A stretch of DNA of 64,000 bases from Paenibacillus lacisoli (GTDB taxonomy: Bacteria > Bacillota > Bacilli > Paenibacillales > Paenibacillaceae). The translations under genes were made by a program, and so were the position numbers. How positions within the stretch are numbered: the stretch's first letter is position 1; each line of letters starts with the position of its first letter. Of this stretch, positions 19,284 to 28,806 are shown one piece after another. The stretch covers positions 1 to 64,000 of the forward strand of contig NZ_JAUQTB010000012.1 of NCBI RefSeq assembly GCF_030580655.1, read 5' to 3'. The notes below the pieces were generated by a model, which was not told the DNA's origin, did no database searches, and was given only the letters and a program-made list of their open reading frames with translations.

Positions 19284-20603
19284 TCAATCAGGTGTTTTCT
19301 CCACTAATTCATTGTCTTTGCCTTCGTTGGACCAGCCGAGGACCTCGAACAGCTTGAACAGCAGGCTCAGCAGAATGCCGACAATCGTTGCGAGCGCCAT
19401 GCCTTTCAGTTCAAAGTGTCCATAGGAATAATTGATAGTAAGCTTGGTACCGCTGATCCCGATGACCAGTACAACCGTAGCGAGCAGCATATTGGAGGCC
19501 TTGGCAAAGTTAACCTTCTGCTCGACAAAGATCCGCAGGCCGGATGCTGCAATCACTCCGAAGAGGAGCAGGGACACACCGCCCATAACCGGTGAAGGGA
19601 TGTTGGCAATCACGGCAGAAAAAGTACCGGAGAAGGAGAGCAGGACGGCGATGACGGCTGCCCCGCCAATGACCCAGACAGAATAGACACGGGTCAAAGC
19701 CATTACGCCGATGTTCTCACCGTAGGTTGTGTTCGGTGTAGAACCAACAAAGCCGGAGAAAATGGTGGATATACCGTTACCGAGCAGGGAGCGATGCAGA
19801 CCAGGGTCCTTGGACAGGTCCTTGCCGACGATGTTACTCGTGACGAGCAAATGACCGATGTGCTCTACAATGACAACCAGGGCGACAGGCAGAATGGTCA
19901 GAATTGCAGACATATCCCACACGGGAGTTGTCAAGGTGGGCAGGGAGAGAAAGGAGGACTGATCAATAGCGCCCGTATTTACCATGCCCATACTCCAAGC
20001 CAATACATAACCAACCACGATGCCGATCAGGATATGAATGATTTTGGGAAAGCCGCGGAAGAGCACAGCACCCAGTACGGTGACTCCAAGTGTAACAAGT
20101 GACAAGAATATGGTTTGTGGATCAGGTGTCCAGGACTTGGTCGGATCAGGGTTAATCAACCCGGCCATGCCTGCTGCGACAGGAACCAGCTCCAGACCGA
20201 TCAGGGCGACGATAGAGCCCATGACAGCTGGAGGGAATACGACATTAATCCAGCGTGTACCAGCATACTTGACGATCAAAGCGATTACGCAGAATACAAC
20301 CCCAGTTACGATAAAAGCGCTAAGCGCCTTGGCATAGCCATGATCCGGGTCATTAGTAAGCACCAGAGTCACCGGCGAGATGAAGGCAAAGCTGGAACCG
20401 AGATAGGCCGGGATTTTGCCGCGGCAGATCGCGATGTACAGCAGGGTGCCGATGCCGTTCATCAGCAGGATCATGCTGGGATCGACATGAAAGAGGTTAG
20501 GCACAAGCACGGTGCTGCCGAACATGGCAAACAGATGCTGCAGGCTCAGCAGGAAGCCGGGCCCTAATGGAAGTTTTTGATTCACTTGAATTTCACGCTG
20601 CAA
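19284..20603 (-). CDS. uraA: Uracil permease, NCS2 (UraA/PyrP) family
   Basis: 439 aa, about 14 hydrophobic segments. Proton-coupled uracil uptake by homology. Signature segments: LSLQHLFAMFGSTVLVPNL near the N-terminus, SSFAFISPV (half-helix), VVIEHIGHLLVTSNIVGKDL (acidic substrate site in TM8) and GSTPNTTYGENIGVMA (TM10). No pyr genes or PyrR-like attenuator nearby that I can see. Inserted, on the opposite strand, between apt and rel. Confidence 0.88.
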   Translation of the reverse strand: MQREIQVNQKLPLGPGFLLSLQHLFAMFGSTVLVPNLFHVDPSMILLMNGIGTLLYIAICRGKIPAYLGSSFAFISPVTLVLTNDPDHGYAKALSAFIVTGVVFCVIALIVKYAGTRWINVVFPPAVMGSIVALIGLELVPVAAGMAGLINPDPTKSWTPDPQTIFLSLVTLGVTVLGAVLFRGFPKIIHILIGIVVGYVLAWSMGMVNTGAIDQSSFLSLPTLTTPVWDMSAILTILPVALVVIVEHIGHLLVTSNIVGKDLSKDPGLHRSLLGNGISTIFSGFVGSTPNTTYGENIGVMALTRVYSVWVIGGAAVIAVLLSFSGTFSAVIANIPSPVMGGVSLLLFGVIAASGLRIFVEQKVNFAKASNMLLATVVLVIGISGTKLTINYSYGHFELKGMALATIVGILLSLLFKLFEVLGWSNEGKDNELVEKTPD

Positions 20604-20659
20604 CGATATTCACTCCTAAATGGTATTCTTTTCGATCTGCTTGAGATTATCCTTAATAG

Positions 20660-20686
20660 ATTATAGAGGTTCACGTATTTTGGCAA
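20660..20686 (-). promoter_or_regulatory. Possible uraA promoter
   Basis: On the minus strand, TTGCCA and a perfect TATAAT are separated by 15 bp, shorter than ideal. It lies about 60 bp before the uraA start. Confidence 0.35.
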
Positions 20687-20755
20687 CCTATTTTATGACA
20701 ATATGCACGGGTTTCTTAACATTTATTGTCGAGTTTCCGCGCAAAGGCATGATGG

Positions 20756-20784
20756 TTGACGTAGGACACACGAAGCGTCATAAT
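20756..20784 (+). promoter_or_regulatory. Sigma-A-type promoter for rel
   Basis: TTGACG (20756-20761), 17-bp spacer, CATAAT (20779-20784), about 80 bp before the rel start. Confidence 0.7.
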
Positions 20785-20866
20785 TATAGGAAATCACTTT
20801 ACGGAACCCTCGGTTATGGACTGTTTGGAGGGCTCCTTCGTATAGAAAGGACACGGAAAAGCTAGA

Positions 20867-23044
20867 ATGGGCATAGAGCGATTACTTGAAAAGGCCGGGG
20901 CCTATATCAAAGAACAGGATCTGATTCGCATTCAGGAAGCCTACGAGTTTGCGGATCAGGCACACCATGGGCAGGTCCGTAAATCAGGCGAGCCTTATAT
21001 TCTGCATCCACTGGCGGTTGCGGATATTGTCGTTAATATGCAGATGGACACCATCTCCATTATTGCTGCGCTTCTTCACGATGTTGTTGAAGATACGACA
21101 GTTTCTTTGGCAGAGATTCGTGAAGCCTTTGGTGATACGTGCGCCATGCTGGTGGACGGCTTGACGAAGCTTGAACGGATTCAGTTCCGGTCCAAGGAAG
21201 AGCAGCAGAACGAGAATTACCGCAAAATGTTTATCGCCATGGCCCAGGACATTCGCGTGATTGTCATTAAGCTGGCAGACCGTCTTCATAATATGCGGAC
21301 GCTGAAGTACCAATCGGAAGAGAGTCAGCGCCGTATTGCATACGAAACGCTCGAAATTTTCTGTCCGATTGCGAATCGGCTCGGGATCTCGGCGATTAAA
21401 TGGGAAATGGAGGACATTGCCCTCCGTTATTTAAATCCGCAGCAGTACTACCGGATTGCCAATCTGATGCATAAAAAACGGGCTGAGCGTGAGGAATTTA
21501 TCGATAATGTCATCCATCGCATCCGCGAGAAGCTGGAAGAGATGGGTGTTCAGGCAGATTTATCAGGCCGGCCCAAGCATATATACAGCGTTTTTAAGAA
21601 AATGACTACCAAAAACAAGCAGTTTAATGAGATTTATGATCTGCTTGCTATTCGTATTATCGTGGATAATATCAAGGACTGTTATGCAACGCTGGGTATT
21701 ATTCACACACTATGGAAGCCGATGCCGGGCCGGTTCAAGGACTATATTGCCATGCCAAAGGCCAACATGTACCAATCCCTGCACACGACGGTGGTTGGAC
21801 CGAACGGTGAGCCGACGGAAGTGCAGATTCGTACCTGGGACATGCACCGGACGGCTGAATTCGGTATTGCGGCCCACTGGGCCTACAAGGAGAATAACGG
21901 CTCGAGCGCAGGTCAGCTGGAAGACAAGATTACGTTCTTCCGTGAAATCCTTGAGCTGCAGAACGAGACGAAGGATGCATCCGAGTTCGTAGAGTCGCTC
22001 AAGATGGACTTTTTCTCTGACCTGGTATTTGTATTTACGCCAAAAGGGGAAGTCATCGAGCTGCCCGCAGGCTCGGTTCCGCTTGATTTTGCTTACAGGA
22101 TTCATACCGAGGTCGGCAATCGTACGATTGGCGCGAAGGTTAACGGCCGTATTGTGCCGCTGGACTATCAGCTGAAGACCGGTGATATCGTCGAGATTCT
22201 TACCTCCAAGCACTCCTACGGACCAAGTCAGGACTGGCTTAAGATCGCCCAGTCCTCGCATGCCCGCAGCAAGATCAAGCAGTGGTTCAAGAAGGAGAAG
22301 CGCGAGGAGAACATTGAGAAGGGCCGCGAGAATCTGGAGCGTGAGTTGAAGCGTCTGGGACTGGAGCCTTCCGCATGGTTGAGTGATGACAAACTGCAGG
22401 AGGTCGCAGGCAAGTTTGCCTTCAACGATATTGAGGACATGCTGTCAGCGATCGGTTTTGGCGGAATTACAGCTGCACAGGTATGTACACGCCTGACCGA
22501 GAAGCTGCGCAAGGAGCAGGAAGAAGCGAAGCTGCTGGAGCTCAGCACAGAAGTTAAGGAAATCAAGCCGGCAGGAGACCGCAGCAAACGTCCGACGAAC
22601 GGCGTGCGCGTGGAAGGCGTCGACAATCTGCTGGTCCGCTTTGCCCGCTGCTGTAACCCTGTACCGGGGGACGATATTGTCGGTTATGTTACACGCGGAC
22701 GGGGTGTGTCTGTTCACCGCAGTGACTGTCCGAACATCCCGGACGGTGAAGGCGAAGACCAGGCACGTGTAATCGATGTTCAATGGGAAGAAGAGATTGA
22801 AACGATCTACAGCGTCGATATCGAGATTACCGGTCACGACCGCAATGGTTTGCTGAATGAGGTGCTTCAGGCCGTTTCCGAGAGCAAGACGAATATGTCT
22901 GCTGTAACCGGACGTTCAGACAAGAACAAGATGGCTTTGATTCATATGACGATACTGATCCGCAATACCGATCATTTACAGTCGGTTGTAGACCGGATCA
23001 AACGGGTGAAGGACGTATATACCGTACACCGTATTATGCAATAA
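20867..23044 (+). CDS. relA: Bifunctional (p)ppGpp synthetase/hydrolase Rel
   Basis: 725 aa long RSH enzyme of the stringent response. HD hydrolase domain with [11 protein letters not shown] near residue 65-75. Synthetase domain with the [10 protein letters not shown] motif near 288, the charge pattern (RxKD) of bifunctional enzymes. Then TGS ([19 protein letters not shown], about 388-450), a zinc-finger-like [12 protein letters not shown] (about 598) and a C-terminal ACT domain (about 645-725). ATG start follows GGACACGGAAAAGC. Followed 40 bp later by dtd, as in Bacillus. Confidence 0.96.
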   Translation: MGIERLLEKAGAYIKEQDLIRIQEAYEFADQAHHGQVRKSGEPYILHPLAVADIVVNMQMDTISIIAALLHDVVEDTTVSLAEIREAFGDTCAMLVDGLTKLERIQFRSKEEQQNENYRKMFIAMAQDIRVIVIKLADRLHNMRTLKYQSEESQRRIAYETLEIFCPIANRLGISAIKWEMEDIALRYLNPQQYYRIANLMHKKRAEREEFIDNVIHRIREKLEEMGVQADLSGRPKHIYSVFKKMTTKNKQFNEIYDLLAIRIIVDNIKDCYATLGIIHTLWKPMPGRFKDYIAMPKANMYQSLHTTVVGPNGEPTEVQIRTWDMHRTAEFGIAAHWAYKENNGSSAGQLEDKITFFREILELQNETKDASEFVESLKMDFFSDLVFVFTPKGEVIELPAGSVPLDFAYRIHTEVGNRTIGAKVNGRIVPLDYQLKTGDIVEILTSKHSYGPSQDWLKIAQSSHARSKIKQWFKKEKREENIEKGRENLERELKRLGLEPSAWLSDDKLQEVAGKFAFNDIEDMLSAIGFGGITAAQVCTRLTEKLRKEQEEAKLLELSTEVKEIKPAGDRSKRPTNGVRVEGVDNLLVRFARCCNPVPGDDIVGYVTRGRGVSVHRSDCPNIPDGEGEDQARVIDVQWEEEIETIYSVDIEITGHDRNGLLNEVLQAVSESKTNMSAVTGRSDKNKMALIHMTILIRNTDHLQSVVDRIKRVKDVYTVHRIMQ

Positions 23045-23084
23045 ACGGCAGGTGTCCTGCCGGAGTAAGGAGTTTGGAACAACA

Positions 23085-23528
23085 ATGAGAGTAGTCATTC
23101 AGCGCTGCAAGGAAGCCCGTGTAACGGTAAACGGCAGCATTACGGGGCAGATTCAGGCAGGACTAATGCTGCTGGTCGGCGTAACTCATGAAGATACAGA
23201 GCAGGATGCCGCATACTTGGCTGACAAGGTAGCAGGTCTGCGTATTTTTGAAGATGAGCAGGAGAAAATGAATTTCAGTGTCCAGGATGTCGGCGGATCG
23301 ATTTTATCGGTATCCCAATTCACCCTGTATGGAGATGCCCGCAAGGGCAGAAGACCGAACTTCATGGCTGCTGCCAAGCCGGATGCCGCATTGGAATTGT
23401 ATAACCACTTCAATGATCTGCTGCGAGGTAAAGGATTGGTCGTAGAGACCGGGCAGTTCGGTGCTATGATGGATGTTTCTCTGGTTAACTGGGGGCCTGT
23501 TACACTGATTCTGGACAGCAGAGGCTGA
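23085..23528 (+). CDS. dtd: D-aminoacyl-tRNA deacylase Dtd
   Basis: 147 aa. Hydrolyses D-aminoacyl-tRNA, recycling mischarged tRNA. Diagnostic motifs [10 protein letters not shown] near residue 80 and the C-terminal NWGPVT near 138. The ATG at 23085 gives the family's MRVVIQRC start; AAGGAG is about 12 bases upstream. Ends just before a strong terminator. Confidence 0.96.
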   Translation: MRVVIQRCKEARVTVNGSITGQIQAGLMLLVGVTHEDTEQDAAYLADKVAGLRIFEDEQEKMNFSVQDVGGSILSVSQFTLYGDARKGRRPNFMAAAKPDAALELYNHFNDLLRGKGLVVETGQFGAMMDVSLVNWGPVTLILDSRG

Positions 23529-23576
23529 TCAGAGATCCATTCAATCCAATTAGCATAAAACGATATTCTTGCACAG

Positions 23577-23606
23577 AAAGCCGGTTCTAAGGAACCGGCT
23601 TTTTTC
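23577..23606 (+). terminator. Terminator after dtd
   Basis: AAAGCCGGTTC / GAACCGGCTTT stem with a TAAG loop and six Ts. Confidence 0.92.
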
Positions 23607-23699
23607 TTTGCCTGCTGCCTGCAGCACACATATTGCCAAACTTATTTGCTCAACCTGTTACTGTATGCAAAAACAAGCATCTGTCAGGAGGCAGGAGTC

Positions 23700-23864
23700 A
23701 TGAGACAATCGGATCAGCTGCAGGGCTGCAGGATCTCCATCCATATTCCATGCGGAAGTTTAGCTGAGATGCAGTTATTGCGAAGGGAGGACAGCCGTTC
23801 AGATCATATATGGGAGATAGATCCAAAGGCGTACGGGAACAATAAGAGGCTTCCCCGGCTATAA
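23700..23864 (+). CDS. Possible small protein, 54 aa, unknown
   Basis: ATG at 23700 is preceded by AGGAGGCAGGAGT, a good ribosome site. The product starts MRQSDQLQGCRISIHIPCG, with two Cys, no membrane segment, and a charged C-terminal half ending NNKRLPRL. It lies alone between the dtd terminator and the DJ-1 gene, where Bacillus carries lytH. I recognise no family, and the composition does not rule out a chance frame. Confidence 0.35.
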   Translation: MRQSDQLQGCRISIHIPCGSLAEMQLLRREDSRSDHIWEIDPKAYGNNKRLPRL

Positions 23865-23980
23865 ACCAGCGGCATGAATTAAAGCTGACTGTGTAAAAGA
23901 TGTTAGAAACAGGCGTTCTGCGGGTAATAACAAACCGAGGTCGACGAAGAAAGCGATAGAGAAGGGAGATTGGATTGCAT

Positions 23981-24487
23981 ATGAGTAAAGTAGCGTTTTT
24001 GCTGGCAGACCAATTTGAAGATTCCGAAATGCAGGTGCCCTATGATGAGGTAAAAAAAGCAGGGCATGATGTAGACATTATCGGACTGAACAAAGGCGAC
24101 ACTGTAAAAGGCAAACAAGGCAAAGCTGAATATACAATCGAGAAATCCATCACCGACGTATCCGCAAGTGAATACGATGCTATCGTTATTCCGGGAGGCT
24201 CTTCCCCTGAAAATCTGAGATTGGATGCGAATATCCTCAAGTTTGTCACTGAGGTCAACAGTGCGAAAAAGCCGATCGCAGCCATCTGCCATGGACCGCA
24301 AATCCTGGCCAGTGCAGACCTGCTGAAAGGACGCAAAATCACATCCTATCCGCCGCTTAAGGACGATATGATTAATGCGGGCGCCGAGTTTGAGGATCAG
24401 GAAGCTGTCGTGGACGGCAACTTTATCACGTCACGTACACCGAAGGATGAGCCGGCATTTGTCCGTGAAATCCTGAATGTGTTGTAA
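23981..24487 (+). CDS. DJ-1/PfpI family protein (YraA/YhbO-like)
   Basis: 168 aa. The nucleophile elbow AICHGPQIL puts the catalytic Cys at residue 103, and the conserved Glu is E16 in QFEDSE. Members include deglycases/chaperones and proteases such as PfpI; the name 'protease' is not warranted here. Start could also be the TTG at 23975, which has better spacing from GGGAG (23963-23967). Stress function is inferred from the family only. Confidence 0.88.
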   Translation: MSKVAFLLADQFEDSEMQVPYDEVKKAGHDVDIIGLNKGDTVKGKQGKAEYTIEKSITDVSASEYDAIVIPGGSSPENLRLDANILKFVTEVNSAKKPIAAICHGPQILASADLLKGRKITSYPPLKDDMINAGAEFEDQEAVVDGNFITSRTPKDEPAFVREILNVL

Positions 24488-24523
24488 TTGTTGAATCATT
24501 ATTAATCATGAGGAGGGATTAGC

Positions 24524-24982
24524 ATGGCTAAGCAGATTCAAGCGTATTTCAAAACAGAGGATCAGGCTGAAGGGGCAAGAACATCGCTTCAGGCTTACCG
24601 TACGGAGCACCTGGAGGTCGGGAAGCTGGACAGCGCGATCGGAAGGGACCGGCGGCTGATTATTCCGCTTGTGCCTTACAACAACTCGGGTTCCATGAAT
24701 ACAGCGGGAGCTGTAGGATTTACAGGGGCAGCCGGCGCAGGAAGTTATGCGAATAATGTTGTGCCTGTCGTTGCCGAGAATGATCGCGATATCTCGCGTG
24801 AGGATGCGCCGAATTCGGATGCGCCGCCGTCCGATGATAATCTGCTGGGTGCCGGCGAAGTCGATCCTGATGATTATAATGATCTGACCTATGTGCTGTC
24901 CGCTAAGGTAAGCGATGAAGACTATGAAGCGATCGTGCAGAAGCTGCGCCAGAACAATGCTTATGTGGAGAGCTTTGATTAA
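24524..24982 (+). CDS. Hypothetical acidic low-complexity protein
   Basis: 152 aa after GAGGAGGGATTAGC. Three parts: an N-terminal alpha/beta-like segment (KQIQAYFKTEDQAEGARTSL), a Gly/Ala/Asn-rich middle (AVGFTGAAGAGSYANN, residues about 65-82) and an Asp-rich region, ending in a second alpha/beta-like segment (LTYVLSAKVSDEDYEAIVQK). N- and C-terminal parts look like two halves of a small ferredoxin-like fold separated by a flexible linker. I do not recognise the family; an envelope-stress role would be guesswork. Confidence 0.7.
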   Translation: MAKQIQAYFKTEDQAEGARTSLQAYRTEHLEVGKLDSAIGRDRRLIIPLVPYNNSGSMNTAGAVGFTGAAGAGSYANNVVPVVAENDRDISREDAPNSDAPPSDDNLLGAGEVDPDDYNDLTYVLSAKVSDEDYEAIVQKLRQNNAYVESFD

Positions 24983-24990
24983 AGAAACTA

Positions 24991-25020
24991 GGCCCTCTTT
25001 CTTGCGAAAGAGGGTCTTTT
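24991..25020 (+). terminator. Terminator after the 152-aa gene
   Basis: GGCCCTCTTTC / GAAAGAGGGTC hairpin (one G-U) with TTGC loop and TTTT. Confidence 0.85.
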
Positions 25021-25111
25021 GCTGAGACAATAAACTCTTAATATAGATAGCGCTTTCAGTCTTGTAATACAAATGTAATATTAGTTCAATAAAGCTTTAA
25101 CATTGTCTGTT

Positions 25112-25181
25112 TATAATAACAGCATGACCCCCTTTTTTAATATATCCTTTGAACCTGCAGACCGTTCTGCAGGTTTTTTTC
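25112..25181 (+). ncRNA. Candidate short RNA unit (promoter and orphan terminator)
   Basis: A perfect TATAAT at 25112-25117 (no strong -35) is followed about 35 bp later by a perfect 10-bp hairpin AACCTGCAGA / TCTGCAGGTT (25152-25161 with 25166-25175) and a T-run. The preceding gene already has its own terminator and the hisS promoter lies downstream, so this terminator serves neither. A transcript of roughly 55-60 nt is possible; no known RNA family recognised. Confidence 0.35.
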
Positions 25182-25236
25182 TTGCAATCTGTAACTTGTA
25201 GGACTAGAGGAAACTGTCGCATCATGTTATTTTATC

Positions 25237-25265
25237 TTGACTTTAATGTGGCAGTTCATTACAAT
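25237..25265 (+). promoter_or_regulatory. Sigma-A-type promoter of hisS-aspS
   Basis: TTGACT (25237-25242), 17-bp spacer, TACAAT (25260-25265); transcription would start near 25272, just ahead of the T-box stem I. Confidence 0.85.
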
Positions 25266-25284
25266 CTAAAAATAATTGAAAAAC

Positions 25285-25620
25285 GATTTGATGACGGGAC
25301 CAAGTAATCCGTATCCCACATGTCAGAGAGGAATCCCCTGGGCTGGAAGGATTCTCATGATGAACGGATGAATGACTTCCCCGAGAACGAACGGCGAACC
25401 TGTTTACCTGTCAGCAGGCAAACTTTAGTAGCCGGATCGCGCGAGCGGGCGTTAACGTATGAGCGGATGCAGTTTCCTTGAGAACTGGAGGCAGGGCCAT
25501 TGGAAGGTCTTGCTGCGGTGATATAACCGGTCCGGAATGTGGGTGGTACCACGGGTGATTTATGTACACAATCTCTCGTCCCTGTTAACAATGATTAACA
25601 GGGCGAGAGTTTTTTTTATC
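25285..25620 (+). promoter_or_regulatory. T-box leader upstream of hisS-aspS, specifier probably GAC (Asp)
   Basis: T-box riboswitches sense uncharged tRNA. The antiterminator sequence GGGTGGTACCACGGG is at 25541-25555, and the terminator hairpin (CTCTCGTCCCTGTTAA / TTAACAGGGCGAGAG with eight Ts) at 25573-25618. In stem I the AGTA motif (25303-25306) is followed by ATCCGT (25307-25312), which pairs with ACGGAT (25364-25369). The specifier loop then reads GAA-T-GAC, putting an Asp codon at 25374-25376. The same geometry in the alaS leader gives an Ala codon, which supports the reading. The T-box TGGT base would face tRNA-Asp discriminator G as a U-G pair. Confidence 0.85.
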
Positions 25621-25646
25621 TAGAACAGCATTTGGAGGGATGAAGG

Positions 25647-26891
25647 ATGGCATTTCAAAAGCCAACCGGAACGCAGGATTTGCTGCCAGGCGTTGTAGAA
25701 AAGTGGCAGTTCGTAGAAGATAAAATCCGTGATTTGTGCAGACGTTTTAATTACCGTGAAGTGCGCACCCCGATTTTTGAACAGACGGATCTGTTCGTAC
25801 GGGGGATTGGTGACACTACGGACGTCGTTGAAAAAGAAATGTACACATTCAAGGACAAAGGAGACCGCAGCCTGACGCTCCGTCCCGAAGGTACGGCCGG
25901 TGTAGTTCGCGCCTATGTGGAGAACAAGCTGTACGGCGAGCCTGACGTTACCAAGGTGTATTACATGGGGCCGATGTTCCGTTATGAACGTCCGCAAGCT
26001 GGACGGCAGCGCCAATTTCACCAGTTCGGGGTAGAAGCCTTCGGCGCAACCCATCCTGCCATAGATGCAGAAGTGATCGCCATGGGATACCAATTCTGCC
26101 GCGAGCTTGGGCTCAAGGGAGTAGGCGTTGAGATCAACTCGGTCGGTAATCCGGAGAGCCGTGCGGCATACCGTGAGAAACTGCTGGGCTTCCTGAGACC
26201 GATGAAGGATACACTCTGCAAGGACTGCCAGTCCCGGATGGAACGCAATCCCCTGCGTGTGCTTGACTGCAAGGTCGATCAGGATAAATTCACAGGCGCT
26301 CCGTCCATTCTGGATAGTTTGGATGAGGAATGCCGAGTTCACTTTGCAAGTGTTCAGGAGTACCTGGACCTGATGGATGTGGAGTATACAATCAACTCGC
26401 GTCTCGTACGCGGACTGGATTACTATACACAGACAGCCTTTGAGTTTAAGGCACAGGGGATCGGTGCTATTGATACGGTTGGCGGCGGTGGACGCTACAA
26501 TGGTCTGGTAGGGGAAATAGGCGGCCCAGACCAGCCGGGAATCGGTTTCGGCATCGGCCTGGAGCGTATTCAGCTGATTCTGGAGCACCAGCAGGTGGAA
26601 CTGGATGCGGTCAAACCGCTGGATGTGTACCTGGTTGCGCTGGGAGAATCCGCTGAGAAGGAAGTGGCGAAGCAGCTGTTCAAGCTGCGTCTGGCCGGCT
26701 TTGCAGCCGAACGGGACTATCTTGACCGCAAGATGAAGGCACAGATGAAATCGGCTGATCGCTTCAAGGCGCGTTATACCGCCATTCTGGGCGAAGATGA
26801 GCTGGAGCGCGGAGAGATTGCCCTGAAGGTCATGGAGACTGGAGAGCAGCGGACGGTCAAGCTGGATGAGCTTGTTCAGGCTATTCTTTAA
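25647..26891 (+). CDS. hisS: Histidyl-tRNA synthetase
   Basis: 414 aa class IIa synthetase. Motif 2 MGPMFRYERPQAGRQRQFHQ near residue 110-130, histidine-specific RGLDYYTQTAFEF near 255 and GGGGRYNGL near 275, motif 3 GIGFGIGLERI near 300, and a C-terminal anticodon-binding domain. RBS TTGGAGGGATGAAGG before the ATG. Downstream of a T-box; co-transcribed with aspS. Confidence 0.97.
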   Translation: MAFQKPTGTQDLLPGVVEKWQFVEDKIRDLCRRFNYREVRTPIFEQTDLFVRGIGDTTDVVEKEMYTFKDKGDRSLTLRPEGTAGVVRAYVENKLYGEPDVTKVYYMGPMFRYERPQAGRQRQFHQFGVEAFGATHPAIDAEVIAMGYQFCRELGLKGVGVEINSVGNPESRAAYREKLLGFLRPMKDTLCKDCQSRMERNPLRVLDCKVDQDKFTGAPSILDSLDEECRVHFASVQEYLDLMDVEYTINSRLVRGLDYYTQTAFEFKAQGIGAIDTVGGGGRYNGLVGEIGGPDQPGIGFGIGLERIQLILEHQQVELDAVKPLDVYLVALGESAEKEVAKQLFKLRLAGFAAERDYLDRKMKAQMKSADRFKARYTAILGEDELERGEIALKVMETGEQRTVKLDELVQAIL

Positions 26892-26966
26892 GTGAACGCA
26901 GCATCAAGAAATGCTGAATATTGAGATTTCTAAATTTTATATATGGTTAAAGGAGATGGACTGACA

Positions 26967-28745
26967 ATGCAAAGAAGTCATCATTGTGGGGCTTTGACAA
27001 CAGCTAATATCGGAGAGACGGTCACGCTGAACGGATGGGTACAGACCCGCCGCGACCTGGGAGGCGTACTCTTCATTGATCTTCGTGACCGCAGCGGTAT
27101 CGTACAGGTCGTTTTCAACCCGGCATACTCTGGTGAAGCACTGCAGACCGCAGACCGCGTGCGCAGTGAATACGTCATTGCCGTAACGGGGAAAGTGGTT
27201 CAGCGTGATGCCGAGACGATTAACCCAAACCTGCCTACAGGTCAAATCGAGGTTCAAATTACCGAAATCGAAGTGCTGAACGCAGCGAAAACTCCTCCAT
27301 TCTTCATTGAAGACGGTGTGGAGGTGGATGAGTCCCTGCGCCTGAAACACCGTTATCTGGACCTGCGCCGTCCGGAAATGCACCGTACCCTGAAGCTGCG
27401 CTCCAAAGCGGCGAAAGTATTCCGTGACTTCCTGGATGGAGAAGACTTCGTTGAAGTGGAAACACCGATCCTGACGAAAAGCTCCCCGGAAGGCGCCCGT
27501 GACTACCTGGTGCCAAGCCGTGTTCACGAAGGCGAGTTCTTTGCCCTGCCGCAATCCCCGCAGATTTATAAGCAGCTGCTGATGGTCGGCGGCCTGGAGC
27601 GTTACTACCAGATTGCCCGCTGCTTCCGTGATGAAGACCTTCGTGCAGACCGCCAGCCGGAGTTCACACAGGTCGACATCGAGACCTCCTTCCTGCAGCA
27701 GGATGACCTGCTCGGCATGATGGAACGTCTGATGGTCAAGCTGTTCCGTGAAACGATCGGTGTAGAGATTCCGACGCCATTCCAGCGTATCACCCATGCA
27801 GAAGCCATGGGCAAATACGGCTCGGACAAGCCGGATCTCCGTTTCGGCCTCGAACTGGTTGAGATGAACGACATCGTTGCGAACAGCGGTGTGAAGGTAT
27901 TCGCGTCCGTGATTGAAAAAGGCGGCGAGGTTAAAGTGCTGAACGCCAAAGGCTGCGGCACATGGACACGCAAAGAGATTGACGACCTCGGACCGTATGC
28001 TGCCCGTTATGGTGCCAAAGGGTTGGCATGGATTCAAATTAAAGAAGGCGAGTTCAAGGGTCCGATCGTTAAATTCATGACACCGGAGGAGATCGAAGCC
28101 ATCCGCGAACGTACAGGGGCTGAAGAGGGTGACCTGCTGCTCTTCTCTGCGGACACCAAAAAGGTGGTTGCTGATGTTCTGGGTGCAATTCGTCTGAAAA
28201 TCGGACGCCAGCTGGGCCTGATCGACGATAACGTGTTCAAGTTCGTCTGGGTTACAGACTTCCCGCTGCTCGGTTACGATGAAGAGCAGAAGCGTTATGT
28301 GGCAGAGCATCATCCGTTCACACGCCCGAACGAAGAAGATCTGCATCTGTTTGATACCGATCCTGGTAAAATCCGTGCGCAGGCTTATGACATCGTCCTG
28401 AACGGTTATGAAGTAGGCGGCGGTTCCATGCGGATTTACAAGCGTGATGTGCAGGAGAAAATGTTCAACGCTATCGGCTTGTCCCCGGAAGAGGCGAAGG
28501 ATAAATTCGGTTACCTCCTGGAAGCGTTCGAATACGGAACTCCTCCACACGGCGGTATTGCCTTCGGCTTCGACCGTCTGGTGATGCTGCTGACAGGACG
28601 TACAAACCTGCGTGAGACGATTGCTTTCCCGAAAACAGCAAGCGCAACAGATCTGCTGATGAACGCGCCATCCGGTGTCGACCAGGCACAGCTGGAGCAG
28701 CTGCATATCCGTCTGGCGCCAAAGCCGGCTAGCACCAAAGCTTAA
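26967..28745 (+). CDS. aspS: Aspartyl-tRNA synthetase
   Basis: 592 aa bacterial-type class IIb enzyme. N-terminal OB anticodon domain ([20 protein letters not shown]), motif 2 [18 protein letters not shown] near 215-232, the bacterial GAD insertion (about 290-420) and motif 3 [13 protein letters not shown] near 530. The ATG at 26967 follows AAGGAGATG; an in-frame ATG at 26943 has no SD. The 51-75 bp gap after hisS has no terminator, so the two share the T-box. Confidence 0.97.
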   Translation: MQRSHHCGALTTANIGETVTLNGWVQTRRDLGGVLFIDLRDRSGIVQVVFNPAYSGEALQTADRVRSEYVIAVTGKVVQRDAETINPNLPTGQIEVQITEIEVLNAAKTPPFFIEDGVEVDESLRLKHRYLDLRRPEMHRTLKLRSKAAKVFRDFLDGEDFVEVETPILTKSSPEGARDYLVPSRVHEGEFFALPQSPQIYKQLLMVGGLERYYQIARCFRDEDLRADRQPEFTQVDIETSFLQQDDLLGMMERLMVKLFRETIGVEIPTPFQRITHAEAMGKYGSDKPDLRFGLELVEMNDIVANSGVKVFASVIEKGGEVKVLNAKGCGTWTRKEIDDLGPYAARYGAKGLAWIQIKEGEFKGPIVKFMTPEEIEAIRERTGAEEGDLLLFSADTKKVVADVLGAIRLKIGRQLGLIDDNVFKFVWVTDFPLLGYDEEQKRYVAEHHPFTRPNEEDLHLFDTDPGKIRAQAYDIVLNGYEVGGGSMRIYKRDVQEKMFNAIGLSPEEAKDKFGYLLEAFEYGTPPHGGIAFGFDRLVMLLTGRTNLRETIAFPKTASATDLLMNAPSGVDQAQLEQLHIRLAPKPASTKA

Positions 28746-28806
28746 TTACATTGGAAGGACAGGCTGCAAGGCCTGTCCTCATTGATCGAAGGAGGCCTCA
28801 CAAGTT

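Noticed and set aside
20620-20865. 81-codon plus-strand frame before rel
   Set aside because: It contains the rel promoter (TTGACG-17-CATAAT), has no SD and no protein character.
26937-28706. 589-codon minus-strand open frame opposite aspS
   Set aside because: Shadow of a strongly codon-biased gene; the translation is rich in His, Cys, Gln and Phe, shows no family motif and has no ribosome site, while aspS on the plus strand is unmistakable.
28755-28778. GGACAGGC/GCCTGTCC hairpin between aspS and tcdA as terminator
   Set aside because: No T-run follows, so termination is not supported; tcdA may be read from aspS.
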